Source: Orychophragmus violaceus
Taxonomy: Eukaryota > Streptophyta > Magnoliopsida > Brassicales > Brassicaceae
Assembly (NCBI GenBank): GCA_030180135.1
Contig: CM058237.1
Location: 35,299,126-35,363,125, forward strand
DNA: 64,000 bases
Reading direction: 5' to 3'
The position numbers and the translations under genes are program-made. The notes beneath the pieces were generated by a model. The model ran no database searches. It was not told where the DNA came from and worked only from the letters and a program-made list of their open reading frames with translations. Shown here piece by piece: positions 20,586 through 32,733 of this stretch (within the stretch, counting starts at the first letter, position 1; the number at the start of each line of letters is the position of its first letter).

Positions 20586-21759
20586 TTCTTCCCCACTTAC
20601 AGGAATTCGGTCCCCGAATTCTTCGTCACTTACAGGCGTCAAATTGGTTCCGATTCCGGTGGGCTGCTTACCAACTCCTACGCTTCCCCACTTTGCTTCG
20701 ACTTCCACATTTCTCGGACGACATCCTTCCTTTCTTTTCCTGGGACACTCTTCAAGAATCTGATCGTCGGCTTCCTTCTCCATGATTCCAACATCGGTGT
20801 TCCTCCCTCTAAATCTTTTCGCTAACTCCTCATGCGCCCTGGCTCCGTCCCGTCGATCGCAATGGCGGCTCCACTCTCACTGTCGGTGCTCCCACTGCCT
20901 CGCGGTCCGGCGTGCTCGTCTAGCAACATCTCGACACTTTAACTCGCTTTCGGGTTCGGGTTGGTCTTGGGTTCACATCGCTTTCTTGCTCTATCCCCGA
21001 TATCACTTTCCCATAGAAATATGGTTACTTAATTACGTACCCTACGGTCTCTCGTGATTAAATAACAATACCCTATAAGTCCGTTTTCTCGCGGAGGGAC
21101 GGTTGAACTCAACCGTCCGTAAGTCAGCTCGAAACTTGAAATACAATCAAAATAAACTTATGACTTATCTTTCTATCAAGATCAAGGGAAAACGATCAAT
21201 CGCTACGCAACTTTCGAACTAATAACAATCTAACGGTCGCTCTGACCCACTCAAACAATCTATCAAAACCCTACACACTAACGCCACACAGACTACCGCC
21301 CCACAATACAATCAATCAATCAAGCAAGAAATAAACAAGCAAGCTACTATAATAAATCACGCAATCTAAAGATCGTCCGTATGCGTCGTCAATCCGGGTT
21401 CGGGTCATGATGAACGGTCGTCAGTTCCGCCCATCATTTAGTTTCACACAGTAAGCCATTTGCTTTTCGAACCATCTCAATCATGCAAATAGTTACTATA
21501 CTACTATAAACGATTAGCCGAACACTCTGCATCCACCATATATATAAAACGATATATCATACATCATAAATTTTTTAGTACACGGTTAAGATCAGAGTTC
21601 CTACATAAAGCCGTCATCATATACCAAAAACCCATACGACGCCGCTGCACAACAAAAAAATCAAAGACGACACGCAAGTCGCCTATCCGCCGATCTATCT
21701 ACAAGTCAAAATAGAGGTAGTGCCCCCAACTTACCTGGCCTAACTACCCCTACCCTAAC
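20586..21759 (-). other. LARD1 3' untranslated interior and polypurine tract
   Basis: About 1.2 kb between the gag-like stop and the 3' LTR, without a credible ORF. On the minus strand it ends in GTGGGGAAGAA directly before the LTR, a good polypurine tract (20586-20600). Confidence 0.6.
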
Positions 21760-23070
21760 CTAACGCCTCCAGTAAGACCGAAATGCCCCACACCACTGGC
21801 AACACGGCTCACTGGAGTATCCGCTGGCAGGCGCGCCGGGTGGGTGTGGTGGGTGTGCGTCTCGAGATGGTGCCCCGACGTGCTGGGGCTCGGCGATCGG
21901 GCAGAGGTAAACATTGTGACCTGCGCGGCCACAAACTGAACAGACTAGAGGAGCCACTGGGTACGGTCCTCGATAACAAGCAGATGCTGAGTGCCCATAA
22001 CCTCCACACAACTGACAAGGCGAAGTCGGCGCTGACGGGGGATCCATGAAACAATCTGCGGCAAGATGACCCGGACCTCTACATAACTGGCACCTCCTCA
22101 CTGGCTCGGGCTGCGGCGACTGAACGATCGGCATCTGGATCATAGAGAACTGTCCGACGGGCGGCGAACTAGGCTCGGGATCTCTGCGGCTGGGTCCGGC
22201 TCCCTAATCTCCGGGTACCGATGCCGGGTACGGCTCTCCATCGGGCATATGCAGTCCTGCTCTGGCGACTGGGCAAGTCATCTCTCCGTGGTCTGTCTGG
22301 CTGCATAGGGGACAACGAGCTGGTCCAGATAAGGGGTGGTAAACCTCCCGAAGGTGCGGGTCCACTGCTCGAGGGCACCACCATAAATGGAAATCCCACA
22401 CTCCGCATCCACTACAAGCTCGGCTCTCGGGTACAACCGGTGGGGCCTCTCTCGCCTCGGCTGGTGGCGTGACTGCCTCAAACTCTGCCTCAGAAGATCC
22501 TGATGACATCTCAACATCCAACGGGGTACGGGGAGATCCTGGTCCAACCTGCTGTGCCAAAATATCCTCTAACATCGCTACCTGCTCTCCTACCTGCTGC
22601 TCCCACTGCTGATGCTGCTCGGGGTCTACTGGCTCCATCTCTAGATCAAAACCAAATGGTAACGGGTCCATCAGATAATCCTCCATACCAAGCAGCGGTG
22701 GAAACTCGGGTGCCTCAAGGGGTGGCGCCTGGTACATCAGTGGCGCATCTGTCGCTGCGAGAATCTACGGCACGTCCGGCTCTGGCCACTGTGGCGGTAA
22801 CTGCAGCTCCACATCTGCTCCGCCCAGAAATCCCAACATGTCGGCATAAGGGTCTCGGCTACTGGCATCATCTATCATCGCTGGTGGTAACGGGTCTGGA
22901 AGAGGCGACCAATCTACCTGCGCTGCTCTCGCACCCTGCATCTGTCGTAATGGAACGGGCGGCTGATCCGCTGTACGGGATTCCTGCGTGTGACCTGGCG
23001 ACGCTGGGTACCCCTGGAACTGAACTACCTGTCCCTGCTCGGACCCGACTGATCCCTGCTGACTCATCAT
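21760..23070 (-). pseudogene. LARD1 gag-like protein with tandem CCHC knuckles, two in-frame TAG stops
   Basis: One minus-strand frame of 437 codons from ATG 23070-23068 (MMSQQGSVGS) to the stop at 21760, interrupted only by TAG at 22767-22765 and 22206-22204. The first 200 residues are acidic and rich in P, Q and E, with no recognisable gag core. Then come CSGCGVWDFHLWWC (22416), CPLCSQTDHGEMTC (22314), CQLCRGPGHLAADC (22092), CQLCGGYGHSASAC (22017) and CSVCGRAGHNVYLC (21942), and a cut-off CQWCGAF. Four of these fit C-X2-C-X4-H-X4-C exactly. Retroviral gag proteins usually have one or two, so this array is unusual. A nucleic-acid binding role, such as RNA packaging, is inferred. Protease, RT and integrase are absent. 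Confidence 0.7.
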
Positions 23071-23320
23071 GCTCGACTGTACTGCTCTGTATACACACAC
23101 ACACCCAACCACTCTGTCCGGGACGCACTGTTGTAAGACTGCAATCAAAGACACAAAATGAGTTAGTACAAATAATACGAAAATTCCTACTTTCCCATCC
23201 CAACCCCGGGTGTAACGGACGCGGCTCGGTTTCCTAACGGTTGCTTGTGTGACACATTTGACTCGATAAAACATGGAAAACACTCAAAAATGAAATGTTT
23301 CGAAACCCATGCAGAACCAT

Positions 23321-23332
23321 GCTCTGATACCA
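23321..23332 (-). other. LARD1 primer binding site
   Basis: The minus strand reads TGGTATCAGAGC, initiator tRNA-Met type, six bases from the end of the right LTR. This fixes the orientation of the element. Confidence 0.85.
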
Positions 23333-23338
23333 CCTTTC

Positions 23339-26300
23339 TGTAACGCCCCTTTCCCATTCTCCGCTGACCGTCGAGCTGACCGGTCAACAGTCAAACAAGA
23401 ACATGACCAATCGAACCCGAGCAAGTCGAACGGGAAAAGTTCGCTACAGGACGAAGCCAAAGATAGTTCGGTTTGAGACAAAAGGCTCGCACCGATCTAT
23501 CTCCGACTCCGCTATCCTCGTATCCGTAGCGCAAGCAGTACTACTTGCACGACTTCAACAAGTTGTGTCGGTTCGGACCAAACCTCATATCAGGGAAACC
23601 ATCTCATTTTTAAGTAATCAAACGTCGAATACAACGTTTAACGGGTTTGTCAAACAATCATCAATAGAATACATAAACATCAAATCATTCAAATACAAAA
23701 CATAACGAAAATAGCGCAGCTGCCGAACCGAAAATAATACAACCAAAATAACGAATCAAAATCACGTCACAAGCAACCCGAAGCTACACCGAGGACCTCC
23801 CACGTCCGTCGCTGAAACCTGAAAACACAAAAAGAGTCTAATGAGCAATCTAAGATCACCCAGTGAATCGGCTCCCCACTAACGGCTTCTAATCTATCTA
23901 GAGTCTATCAACCCCGCCCCAAAACCCAAAATAACAATCATCATAAATAAGCGGTCAATCATGCACTACCACGTCGTGATAAACCCACACACAATCAATG
24001 CCAAAATAAATAGAGTTAAGGAAATCGAAGGCACTGCGGCACATGTCCTCGATTAGACTCGGTCTACCTACCGCGCGATAAAATAAAGATAATAAACAAC
24101 ACTGGGCCCTACGAACTCGGTAACTTCCACGGGTTCACATCGTCGCCTATATGGCAACTAACCCTCGACTCCTATACGTGCTCAAGAGGACTCACGCATA
24201 GGACACCGTTCTCTGTCCATCGATACGCGGTGACTCTGACTACCCCTAGATAGCCCGAGTTTCCATGCAATCCGGCCCTAGGACATGACCCCGTATTCTC
24301 CGGACCGCACACCTACCGGCGTCACCCGATAGGTTAACACCATAACCAGAACCACCATGGCCCGGTTAGGTCAAACCCGAGGATCCAATCGGGTCGGAAG
24401 TACCGGAACGTAAACAAAAACCTAGGCTTGCGGAATCTAACCCACCCTAGCGTCCTAGTGCAGAAATATAAACACGCAGACTCGCTGGGACTCTAACACA
24501 GATCACGCAATCAATAACAACAATAATAATCCCAACCATTCCGCAAGCCTCTACACTACCCAACCCACCGCTCTGACTAGGTAAGATACCTAGTCAGCAC
24601 CACTAACTTACCCGGTCCCGAGACCGGAGTAAGTGTCCACAATGACTACTCGGCCCAACACCGAGCAGTCTAATAACCTGCACAGAAACCTCACAACAAT
24701 AATAACACACGGTACACGCAACACAGTCAAACACACAATTACCACAAACAAGTCTATTCGAGTTTCTAAGTCTTTTATTTTTTTCTCGCCCGCTACCTTG
24801 GGTTAGCGGATTGCTAACCCGTAGACGGCTCACGACACGCGTCATTTCTTTATTATCTCATCCTAGGTTTCTTTTAACATTATTCTCGATATATCGGTTT
24901 AGAGTTAGTAAACTTACTAACTCCCCGACATATCAGTTCCAACTAATTGATTCATTACCCAATTCCCGCTACTTAACCTAAAACCCGACCCAGTTAATAT
25001 ACTATATACATTTGTTTAAGGTTAACTCATATATTACTATCGTCTTAGTTTCCCGTTTATAGTTCATTAATAATCGTTCTTTATACTTATAAATATATAT
25101 ATATCGATCACGCTTTACTAACAACCTAACGGCACGAAATCGTTTAACTCTTTTTATTCTAAACTCTAATCAGGTTTAATTGGTTTTCTCTGGTTAATTA
25201 CTAAATGTCTAATTAGTTAACTAATTGATTAATTTGGTCAACTGGTAACGTCCTAGCGGCTACGGTTTAGTGATTTCCCGGTTTAACTAGTTCTACGAGT
25301 TTTCGAGCCGACTCACAGAATAACGGAATGACGGGTTTGGAGCGGATGAGGATTCCCGAACTATCGAACACTCCTGAAACACAGAACCATAAAACCAATC
25401 AATCTCGCTTTTAAACCAAACCGGCCCAACACCTTAAGAACCGGTTTGACTAAACCGGTTTAGGGTTAAACCGTTGACCGGTTTAACCGCCTTTGACCCG
25501 GTTTAATCAAACCACAATTCAACTCCAAACTCAACACAACTTATACCAATGGTCTTGATGAAGAACCGGATGGCTTTTGGCGGTGGCGGAGCTTCCCGCA
25601 GCGTGACTCCGGCGTTGACTCCGGCGAGGAAGAGTTGACCGGCGGCGGAGGGGGCTTTTCCGGCGGTTTCTTCTGGAGATCTCTACACCAAACTGATCCC
25701 AATCAACAGATCTACTCATTTCTAGGCTCAAAACATCACAAAACACAGGGAAAAGGGTGAGATCTACAAACCCTAGGGGCGGCTTCTTCACGGCGATTTT
25801 CCGGCGATCTCCGGCGGCTACAGGGGCGGCGGTTTACTGGACAAGGTAGAGGAGCTCAGTACAAACACATAGCACTTGGCAGAAGTAAATTTGAATCTAT
25901 AGAAAGAAAGTTACAAGGTTTCTTGCCTAGGAAGCAAAAGGAGGAGGAGGAGCTCCGGCGGCTGATTCCGGCGACTCGCCGGCAAGAGAGGTGAACCGCG
26001 GTTGAAGCTGAGGAGGAGAGATTACTCAAGAACACTAAGAACAACAACAAGAACTTGATGTTTTCTGGACAAAAGGAGAGAGTGAGATCGAGAGAGAGTT
26101 GAGAGAGATTAGAGAGAGGTTTAGGTGAATTGAATGATGAAATGATGGTTACTTGCATGAGGAGAAATTCATTGAATTCTCCATGCATGCATGCAAGGAA
26201 GAGAGGTGGCGACAAGGGGGTGAGGACAAGTGTCCTACTGGGCCTTAATGGTTGCCAAAACACCACTTAATCATCATTACTTCCACCCATAATCCCACTT

Positions 26301-26714
26301 TCATTCTAGCTCGGTTTTTGCGGTTTTCTCGGTTTAATATTTTAGAATGGTTCCGGACAATCCCATAAATTCCCAAAACTTCAAAATAATATTCTTTATG
26401 CTATTTGATGAATTTAGCATTTTGAATCACTCCGTTCGGGCTTACGTAGCTCTAGATATGAATTTCCGAAGTTTCTTCGGTTTAGTCGGTTTCCATCCCG
26501 ACAAACCGTAAAACTCGTTTCTGCTCCGATTCTTCCAATTCTGGTCTTGTAAACATTCTTTATGTTAAAACATAATAATATTTGGCCCGTCTCGGTTTCC
26601 GTCTCGACTTTCGGTAAAATTACCATTTTACCCCTGACTTAGGTAAAATGACGATTTTACCCTCGGTTGACTTCCTGCTGCCCGTTGACCGTATTTTTGA
26701 TACGGGGTATCACA
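23339..26714 (-). repeat. LARD1 5' LTR (3376 bp)
   Basis: About 99% identical to the other LTR by eye, except for a 280-bp deletion near 26020. A TATATATATATTTATAAG tract near 25088-25105 (minus strand) is a possible TATA box. Confidence 0.88.
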
Positions 26715-27057
26715 TACCGTCTATCCCGTATACAGCGAACTTGTCCGCGATCGACTGGCAGTGGGTTACGTCAAACCGCGAGTAGACGCAACCTTTCGCG
26801 AAAAGACACGACCGTCCGTGAACAGTCGCGACCATCCGCTTGGATCGCGATCAGTCTGCCGCGACCATCGTGCCGCAATCATCCTGTCGCGATCGTTCCA
26901 CCGCGATCGGTCTGACGCGATCACTCTACCGCGATCAGACTGCCGTGATCACGTAGCCACTTGACGTGACGAGAAGTAGGCTGCGCTGATGAGCGTACTC
27001 GGCAGCGTTCGCGCGTCTCGTCCATCAGTCCGTACGCTCCATGCCTCGATCGTCCTG
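26715..27057 (-). repeat. LARD0 3' LTR, segment 2 of 3
   Basis: Matches the intact LTR from about 46324 to 46667. It contains the phased 14-bp GATC repeat and ends in TCCTG, the Athila target site. Confidence 0.9.
26849..26946. repeat. 14-bp degenerate tandem repeat in LARD0 LTR
   Basis: Seven units of exactly 14 bp without any indel, consensus GATCRNTCTGCCGC. The same seven units are in the intact LTR at 46455-46552. Confidence 0.85.
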
Positions 27058-28278
27058 TGATAGGTTCTAAGTTTTCCCTATTCTAAACTGCAAGTGAACA
27101 GCAATGTCAAAGTAGTATATAGGGTTATCGAATCCACAGGGACACTTGGTCTCAAGAGAATCAAACTATAGGAATAAATACTAGAAATAAGCAAATAGTG
27201 AATGGAATAAATTGCGGTGCGAGAAAGTAAATCAGTAGCAGAGATTAACGGTTGTGAAGCAAGTAATTAAAAGCGTCAAGCCTAGGGTATTCTCAGGAAA
27301 TCAGACAAGCAGACAGTTCATTCAGCAAGGATCTAATTAAGCACAGTTCTAGAACTCAAAACACATATATAGAATTAACCAAATTCCTTTGCGATAATTC
27401 TCTAAGTCTAAGTGCAGCAAACCAAACTTTCGTTTGCGAGAACTAACAGATTAAACTAGCAATAAGTCCAAGTTTGATATGTTCACAATTATCCTAAACC
27501 AAACTTCCGTTTGCGCAAAGTTTAATTGCCCAATTTAATTAGTTCAGATTCCTAAACCCCACTTCCGTGACGTATTTAGCAACCTAAGATCTAGATTCTA
27601 ATTGATCAAGTTAGAACTAGCTTTAAGCACAATTAAATTGAAGAACAGATATAGTTATGAATCCTTAACTGAATTTGAACAAGTCTAGCAAGTCATGAAA
27701 TCCTATGTGAGAAACCCTAAACCTAACTAGGAATCTACTCAGACATAGATAATGAAAACATAATCATAGAATGAATAAATTGCATAAAAGAATAAGAGTA
27801 AAAGGGGTTCGAAATCTTCTCCAAATACAGATGATGTAACAGGTTCAGATCAGCCCCAAAAAGCTCTAAAATCCTCTGCTCTTAATTATCAAAGTGTATT
27901 GTAAAAAGTATATAGCGTCTCTAATAAAAACACTAAAAACTCTATTATATAGGCATAATCTCGGCCAAGGGCTTCTTTGTAAATATCAGGAACTTCTGGA
28001 TCAAAGTGCAATAACTTGATTCTTCTAAACCGCCGAGTTTTTGGCCCATCTCGCTGGTGCATCGATCGATGCTAGAGTGCAACGATCGACACCCTTCTCT
28101 GTTTCGGACAGTGAACTCTATCTCTCGGCCAAACACTCCAAAAATCTCCAAAATGCTCCATTATCTCCAATTCAGCTCCCAACCTGATTATACCTGTAAA
28201 AGACTCTAAAAGAACACAAAAGACACTAAAAACACACTTATATCATGGTCTAAAACTAGTAAAAACCATGATATATCA
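27058..28278 (-). repeat. Athila derivative 3' LTR
   Basis: 1221 bp. TCCTG precedes it. It contains one pair of CGATCGA dyad motifs at 28060-28093. Confidence 0.92.
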
Positions 28279-29635
28279 ACTCCCCCACACTTAGCCTTTG
28301 CTTGCCCTCAAGCAAAACAGAGAACTAAAACATGGTGAAGAGGTTTGAAAACTCTTCAGAAACTCATTTCATCTTAGAAGCTACAATACTCAGATTCCCC
28401 TTAGTAAACCACTGCAAGAATCAATCACAGGATATCAAGACCAACATGTACTTCCCCCACACTTAGCAACTGTCCTAGGTAAACTCCACAATCACATTCA
28501 AGCATTCAAATTCTCCCTACTGACTTCTGCAAGTATTTAAGTGCGGTCTCACCTAAGGAGTATCGATCTAAAGGCACATGGATTCTTACCTTATCAGCTC
28601 TAGACCACCATACTATCTTTCTCTAGTCCCTTTCTTCTCTTTCCCTTCTTTAACAACTGATTTTTCCCCACTGGGTATCATTTTATTTTTTTTATCAGTG
28701 TTCTTCCCGTTATGGGGTGTACTTTGGACACATTCCATGGATCACATGAGAGATAATAGTGTTTGCTACTATTCCCATGACCACTTCGGAGTTACTAACT
28801 CATCCTCAGTTTATTATTATTATTTTTTTTTACTTTATAGAAGGGGAGAAGGGGACTAAATAGGACAGGTTTACAGGCTGTGTCAGAACTAACAGGGAAT
28901 CCGACATAAAGCATACCAAGCCCTTAGGTGAGAAATCTAAGTCAGTATTAAGGTTGAAGTCAGTAAAGGATCCTCTGATACCTGAAGTGATGTGGGTGTT
29001 CCCAGTAGGTTGATCTGTGATGGGGTTTTCTAATAGTCATAGATAGATCCTGCAACTTCATCCCAATGGTTACTTAAGTTCCTGCAAGTCTTGTAAATCT
29101 TCTCAGAAAATCATAGTTTCTTACTTAAACAATTTTGACTCAATAAAATAAAATTTTTTGAAAAACGGACTGACTCTTAAGAAAACAGAAAACAAAAGTC
29201 AGTAGCACCTCCCCCACACTTAAGACACACTGTCCCCAGTAGTGTCCAGCGAAGGATTGGTAAAAAGAAAATAAAAATTGAAAGGGTGAAATTATGTCTG
29301 TCGGGTTACCTCTGTCGCTGAGCATCAACCGTTGCACTAAGTGCATCGACCGTTGCTTGGCGATTTTCGTGTATGGTCGATCGTTGCTCAGGACCGCAAC
29401 GATCGCTGCAATGCGATTCCTTTCGTGTTGTGACGATCGACACAGAAGTGCGTCGATCGCTGCACTGCGATTTAACCGAGACCTGCAAACATAAACTCAC
29501 CAGAAACAAAAACAAACGTAAAATCCTAACAAAAACACCAAAAATGAAAAAGAAAAACACTAGTACCTAATGGTGGGTTGCCTCCCACCCAGCGCTTGTT
29601 TAAGGTCAATAGCTTGACCGGACGGATGAGATCTT
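28279..29635 (-). other. Athila derivative 3' interior (non-coding) with polypurine tract
   Basis: 1.36 kb between the protease end and the 3' LTR. On the minus strand TAAGTGTGGGGGAGT (28293-28279) is the Athila-like polypurine tract. About six copies of a CGATCG-centred motif lie at 29318-29475. No env-like gene is visible. Confidence 0.75.
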
Positions 29636-30402
29636 TCAAGTGGCAGGAGGTCCTGACAGAGAATTTTTCTGTCTCTGTTCAAGTCTCCTCATCCAAGGTG
29701 GTGAGTAGGCTGTTGCGGAATGCTCATGGCCAAGAAAAGATGGAGTGAAATGTGCTCCAGGATCTATAATTGCAGTCTCATCTGGCTGCTCATCATCTGC
29801 TTCCATGATTATGAAAGTCTGTCCATCTATTAGTGGCTTTCGCAGCTTCTCCATCTCATACCGCAGTGGTTCATCTCCCAGGTGGAGGTCTATTAGACTC
29901 TGTCTAACATCAATCACAGCTCCTGCTGTAGCCAAGAATGGTCTCCCAAGCAATAAAGCTTCATTCGGATTACAGTTATATTTCAGCACAAGGAAATCCG
30001 TTGGAACTAAGTAGTTCCCAACTATCACCGGAATGTCCATAAGAAGTCCTTCAGGAACTCGTATGGACTGATCAGCTAGGATAAGAGAAGTCCTAGTAGG
30101 AGTAAAATCCAACATTCCCAGCTTCTCTGCCACAGAGTAAGGCATTATGCTTCCAGCAGATCCTAAATCACATAGAGAACGCTTAAAACTATCCTCAAAG
30201 ATAGAACAATCTAGCACAAAAACTCCAGGATCAGGCAGTTTCTTCGGGACCTTAGTTAGCAGAACATCACTGATATGCTGAGGAACTATTATCACCCATT
30301 CTCTCAGCTCCTCATCTAAAGGCAACATCTTGTTCAAATATCTCTGAACACATGGATGATAAGGTGGATCATCAGAAGGTGGAATTTCTTCCAAGTCTTC
30401 AC
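29636..30402 (-). pseudogene. Athila protease domain (3' half of the gag-protease ORF)
   Basis: Begins DLEEIPPSDDPPYHP and continues with WVIIVPQHI, the active-site region SLCDLGSAGSIMP and ALLLGRPFLATAGAVIDV, which is the retroviral-type aspartic protease of Athila elements. The first codons join the gag frame at 38205 (...EESGE/DLEE) when the copia and one TSD copy are removed, so the two ORFs were continuous. The frame stays open to TGA or TAG near 29636 and ends just before the post-pol sequence, so no RT was ever encoded in this derivative. Confidence 0.85.
30398..30402. other. TSD of nested copia, left copy (TTCAC)
   Basis: TTCAC here and at 38200-38204 flank the nested copia exactly. 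Confidence 0.93.
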
Positions 30403-31039
30403 TGTTGGAATTGTGTCCAGTAATCTCGGTACTGTCTCTAGAAAGTAAGAGTATGTCAATGATCAGACATAAGTCATATAATACTGGGGGTCATGATGGC
30501 TTGCTAGAGTCCGCTCATGATCTATAAGTCTTGGACTTATTGCCTTTATTATATGATCCCATATGGGTCACACGCCTAAGCTAACAGGAAAATGTGTAGG
30601 AACGGCTTAGCAGAAGTACGGTAAAAGTGCCAGGCATTTGTCGTACTTAGAGAGAGATTAATGGGTCTGATTAAATCCAAGGGATTTAATCAGATTGGTA
30701 TTTGGGCCCAAAAGCCCAAAAGGGAAAGAGAAGGGTTTTATAAACTAAAACCCAAATCTCTTTCTCTCCTAACCCTAACCCAGCCGCGCCTCTCTCTCTT
30801 CCTGCGCCTCCCACAGCTTGGTCTAGCAGCCTCTCTTCCTGCTTGGTGTGCGTGTGTGAACCTCTGGAGGAGTTATCACTTGGTGGCTCTCTGATCTCAG
30901 ACCATACCTTCTCTTTCCGCTGCATAAACAGGTATAAAGTGAGATCCATAATGTTTCTATTCAAGAGAACCTAGATCCGCATGTTTAGGAACTGTTGAAA
31001 CTGAGAATTGAATCTGGATTAACACCAAAACGTCCTTCA
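30403..31039 (+). repeat. 5' LTR of nested copia
   Basis: Runs from TGTTGGAATTGTG to CGTCCTTCA. TTATAAAC at 30738-30745 is a likely TATA box. CAG/GTATAA near 30930 looks like a splice donor. Confidence 0.93.
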
Positions 31040-31040
31040 G

Positions 31041-31052
31041 TGGTATCAGAGC
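31041..31052 (+). other. primer binding site of nested copia
   Basis: TGGTATCAGAGC one base after the LTR; initiator tRNA-Met type. Confidence 0.95.
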
Positions 31053-32733
31053 TATTGGTTCTGGTTTTTCTTGTTTAGATTCATGTTTAGGATTGTTTTT
31101 CTTGTTTAAAAGTGTTTTGAATCAATCTACTGATAAGAGAAATCACTTAAGCAACAAGGAATTGAAACCTAAACAAACTAAAGAAAATCGCATGACCAAA
31201 CTATATGATTTGGTATGCGTCGGTTTGATGATGCACGGACCGATCGCCAAAGGATCGAGTCGCGTGATCATCGGCACGATCGTGAGCATGACTGGACGGC
31301 GGGTCGATCGATCGGACGGATCAAGGATCGCGTCGAGTGATCGATCGGATCAGCCGAGGATCGCACGATCGATTGCGATCGGATCGTCGCGGCCATCGTC
31401 CCGATCGTCCAGCGTCGTCCCGCGTCTCGATCGCTCGGCGATCGCATGACGCACGACCGGCCATCCCGCATCCCGTCCCGATCACACGCGATCGTCCCGT
31501 CCCGATTGTCCCACGCCGTCCGTGATTGCATCGCGTGATGTTTCGGCTGCGACAGTCTCGACCGGTTAGGTTTTGGCGTGTGATGGTTCGTTTCGGTTTA
31601 AGGTTCGGTTTAAAACTTGATTAAAATTAAACGTCTCGGTTTAATAAACAGATTTAATAATTTTATTAAATTCTGGTTAAACCGGGATAAGAAATCCAAA
31701 GTCGAAAAATTGGATTTTGTGCCTAAACCAGGATTTTCTAGTTTGATTTGGTTGGACCAAATAAATTGAGAAAATCCGGTTTAGTAAATAACCGGTTGAC
31801 AATTGTGGTCATCGTAGTAATTAAAATTTGGTTAGACCAATTTTAATGAACCAGACCGGTTATGTCATTTAATTGGGCAATTGGGTTATGTCTTGGACAT
31901 GGACCAATTCTTAGGCCTCGGGCCAAGAAGTTAAAACAATTGGGCCAATTATTTGAGTCTTTCTTCAGATTTAATTTAAAATTTATTTTATATAATTATA
32001 AATCGATTTTTAAATTAAAGTTTTCCGAAATTTTGAAATTAGAAAGTTTCTTAAAATAGAAGTTTCTAGATTTGCATATTTTGGATTTTAAGAAATTTCT
32101 AAAGTTAGAAAGTTTCCGGTTTTAGAAAGTTTCCAATTTTAGAAAGTTTCTAAAAATAGTAGGTTTCCAAAAATGGAAAGTTTCCCAAAATAGTAATCTT
32201 CTATTTTGGGATGAAATTTTAATAAACCTACGAACCTCAAATAATATCAAGCGTTGGATGTCTTGTCCAGGCTATGTCAGCTGTCGAAGCCCATTCAATT
32301 GTATTCATGGCCTTACAGTGTGAGGGTGTCTACTTTTGCGTGGATAAGACGGTTTGTGATTCATAAATGTCATTGGGAGTCCCAGACATTAATGATTACA
32401 TGACTGTATAGTCTGGTTTTCTTGACTAGGCCATCGGGAGTCCCGGGCCTTGAGACATCAGAGTGGATTGGGCCTCGGGCCCAGATTCACAACCAAGAAT
32501 TATATCACGGATATAATTAGCCGACATAGGGCTTACCGATATAAGCTAAGGTTGGGTGACGGCCAGTGGCCCACTTTGATCTTAGTTATATGTGGATCTT
32601 GGAATCATTATATTCTATTGAGGGTAACTGATGTTATTGAATATAATGCATGATTAATCATATTAAATTTAATACGAGATTAATCATATTGAACATTTTA
32701 ACTAACAACCTTTTTATATTATATATTTCAGCT
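31053..32733 (+). other. long untranslated leader of nested copia
   Basis: No gene. At 31225-31530 it is GC-rich with about 20 GATC sites, many as CGATCG. At 31640-31860 it is rich in CGGTTTA-type motifs. At 32035-32200 it carries a degenerate AGAAAGTTTC repeat. It ends in TATATATTTCAG just before the gag ATG, which looks like a 3' splice site. Confidence 0.7.

Larger units (their letters stand above)
16931..26714 (-). mobile_element. LARD1: large LTR element with 3.4-3.7 kb LTRs and a multi-zinc-knuckle gag-like ORF
   Basis: The LTRs begin TGTAACGCCCC and end GGGGTATCACA on the plus strand: 16931-20585 and 23339-26714. Flanks are TACCA (16926-16930) and TACCG (26715-26719), a 5-bp TSD with one change; the intact LARD0 LTR has TACCG at this site. 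The PBS (23321-23332) is on the minus strand, so the right LTR is the 5' LTR. The internal region of 2.75 kb codes only for the knuckle protein. LTR divergence is about 1% by eye plus one 280-bp deletion in the right LTR. The PBS type suggests the gypsy superfamily, but without pol the class is inferred. Confidence 0.88.

Noticed and set aside
22503..23237. 244-codon plus-strand ORF
   Set aside because: It is the antisense of the LARD1 gag-like frame. The zinc knuckles are on the minus strand and agree with the PBS orientation.
26849..26946. CRISPR-like array
   Set aside because: Units of 14 bp are contiguous without spacers, in an LTR of a plant retrotransposon.
27945..28151. 68-codon ORF repeated at 41198-41404
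   Set aside because: Inside the two Athila LTRs; it overlaps the CGATCGA motif and TATA region and has no protein features.
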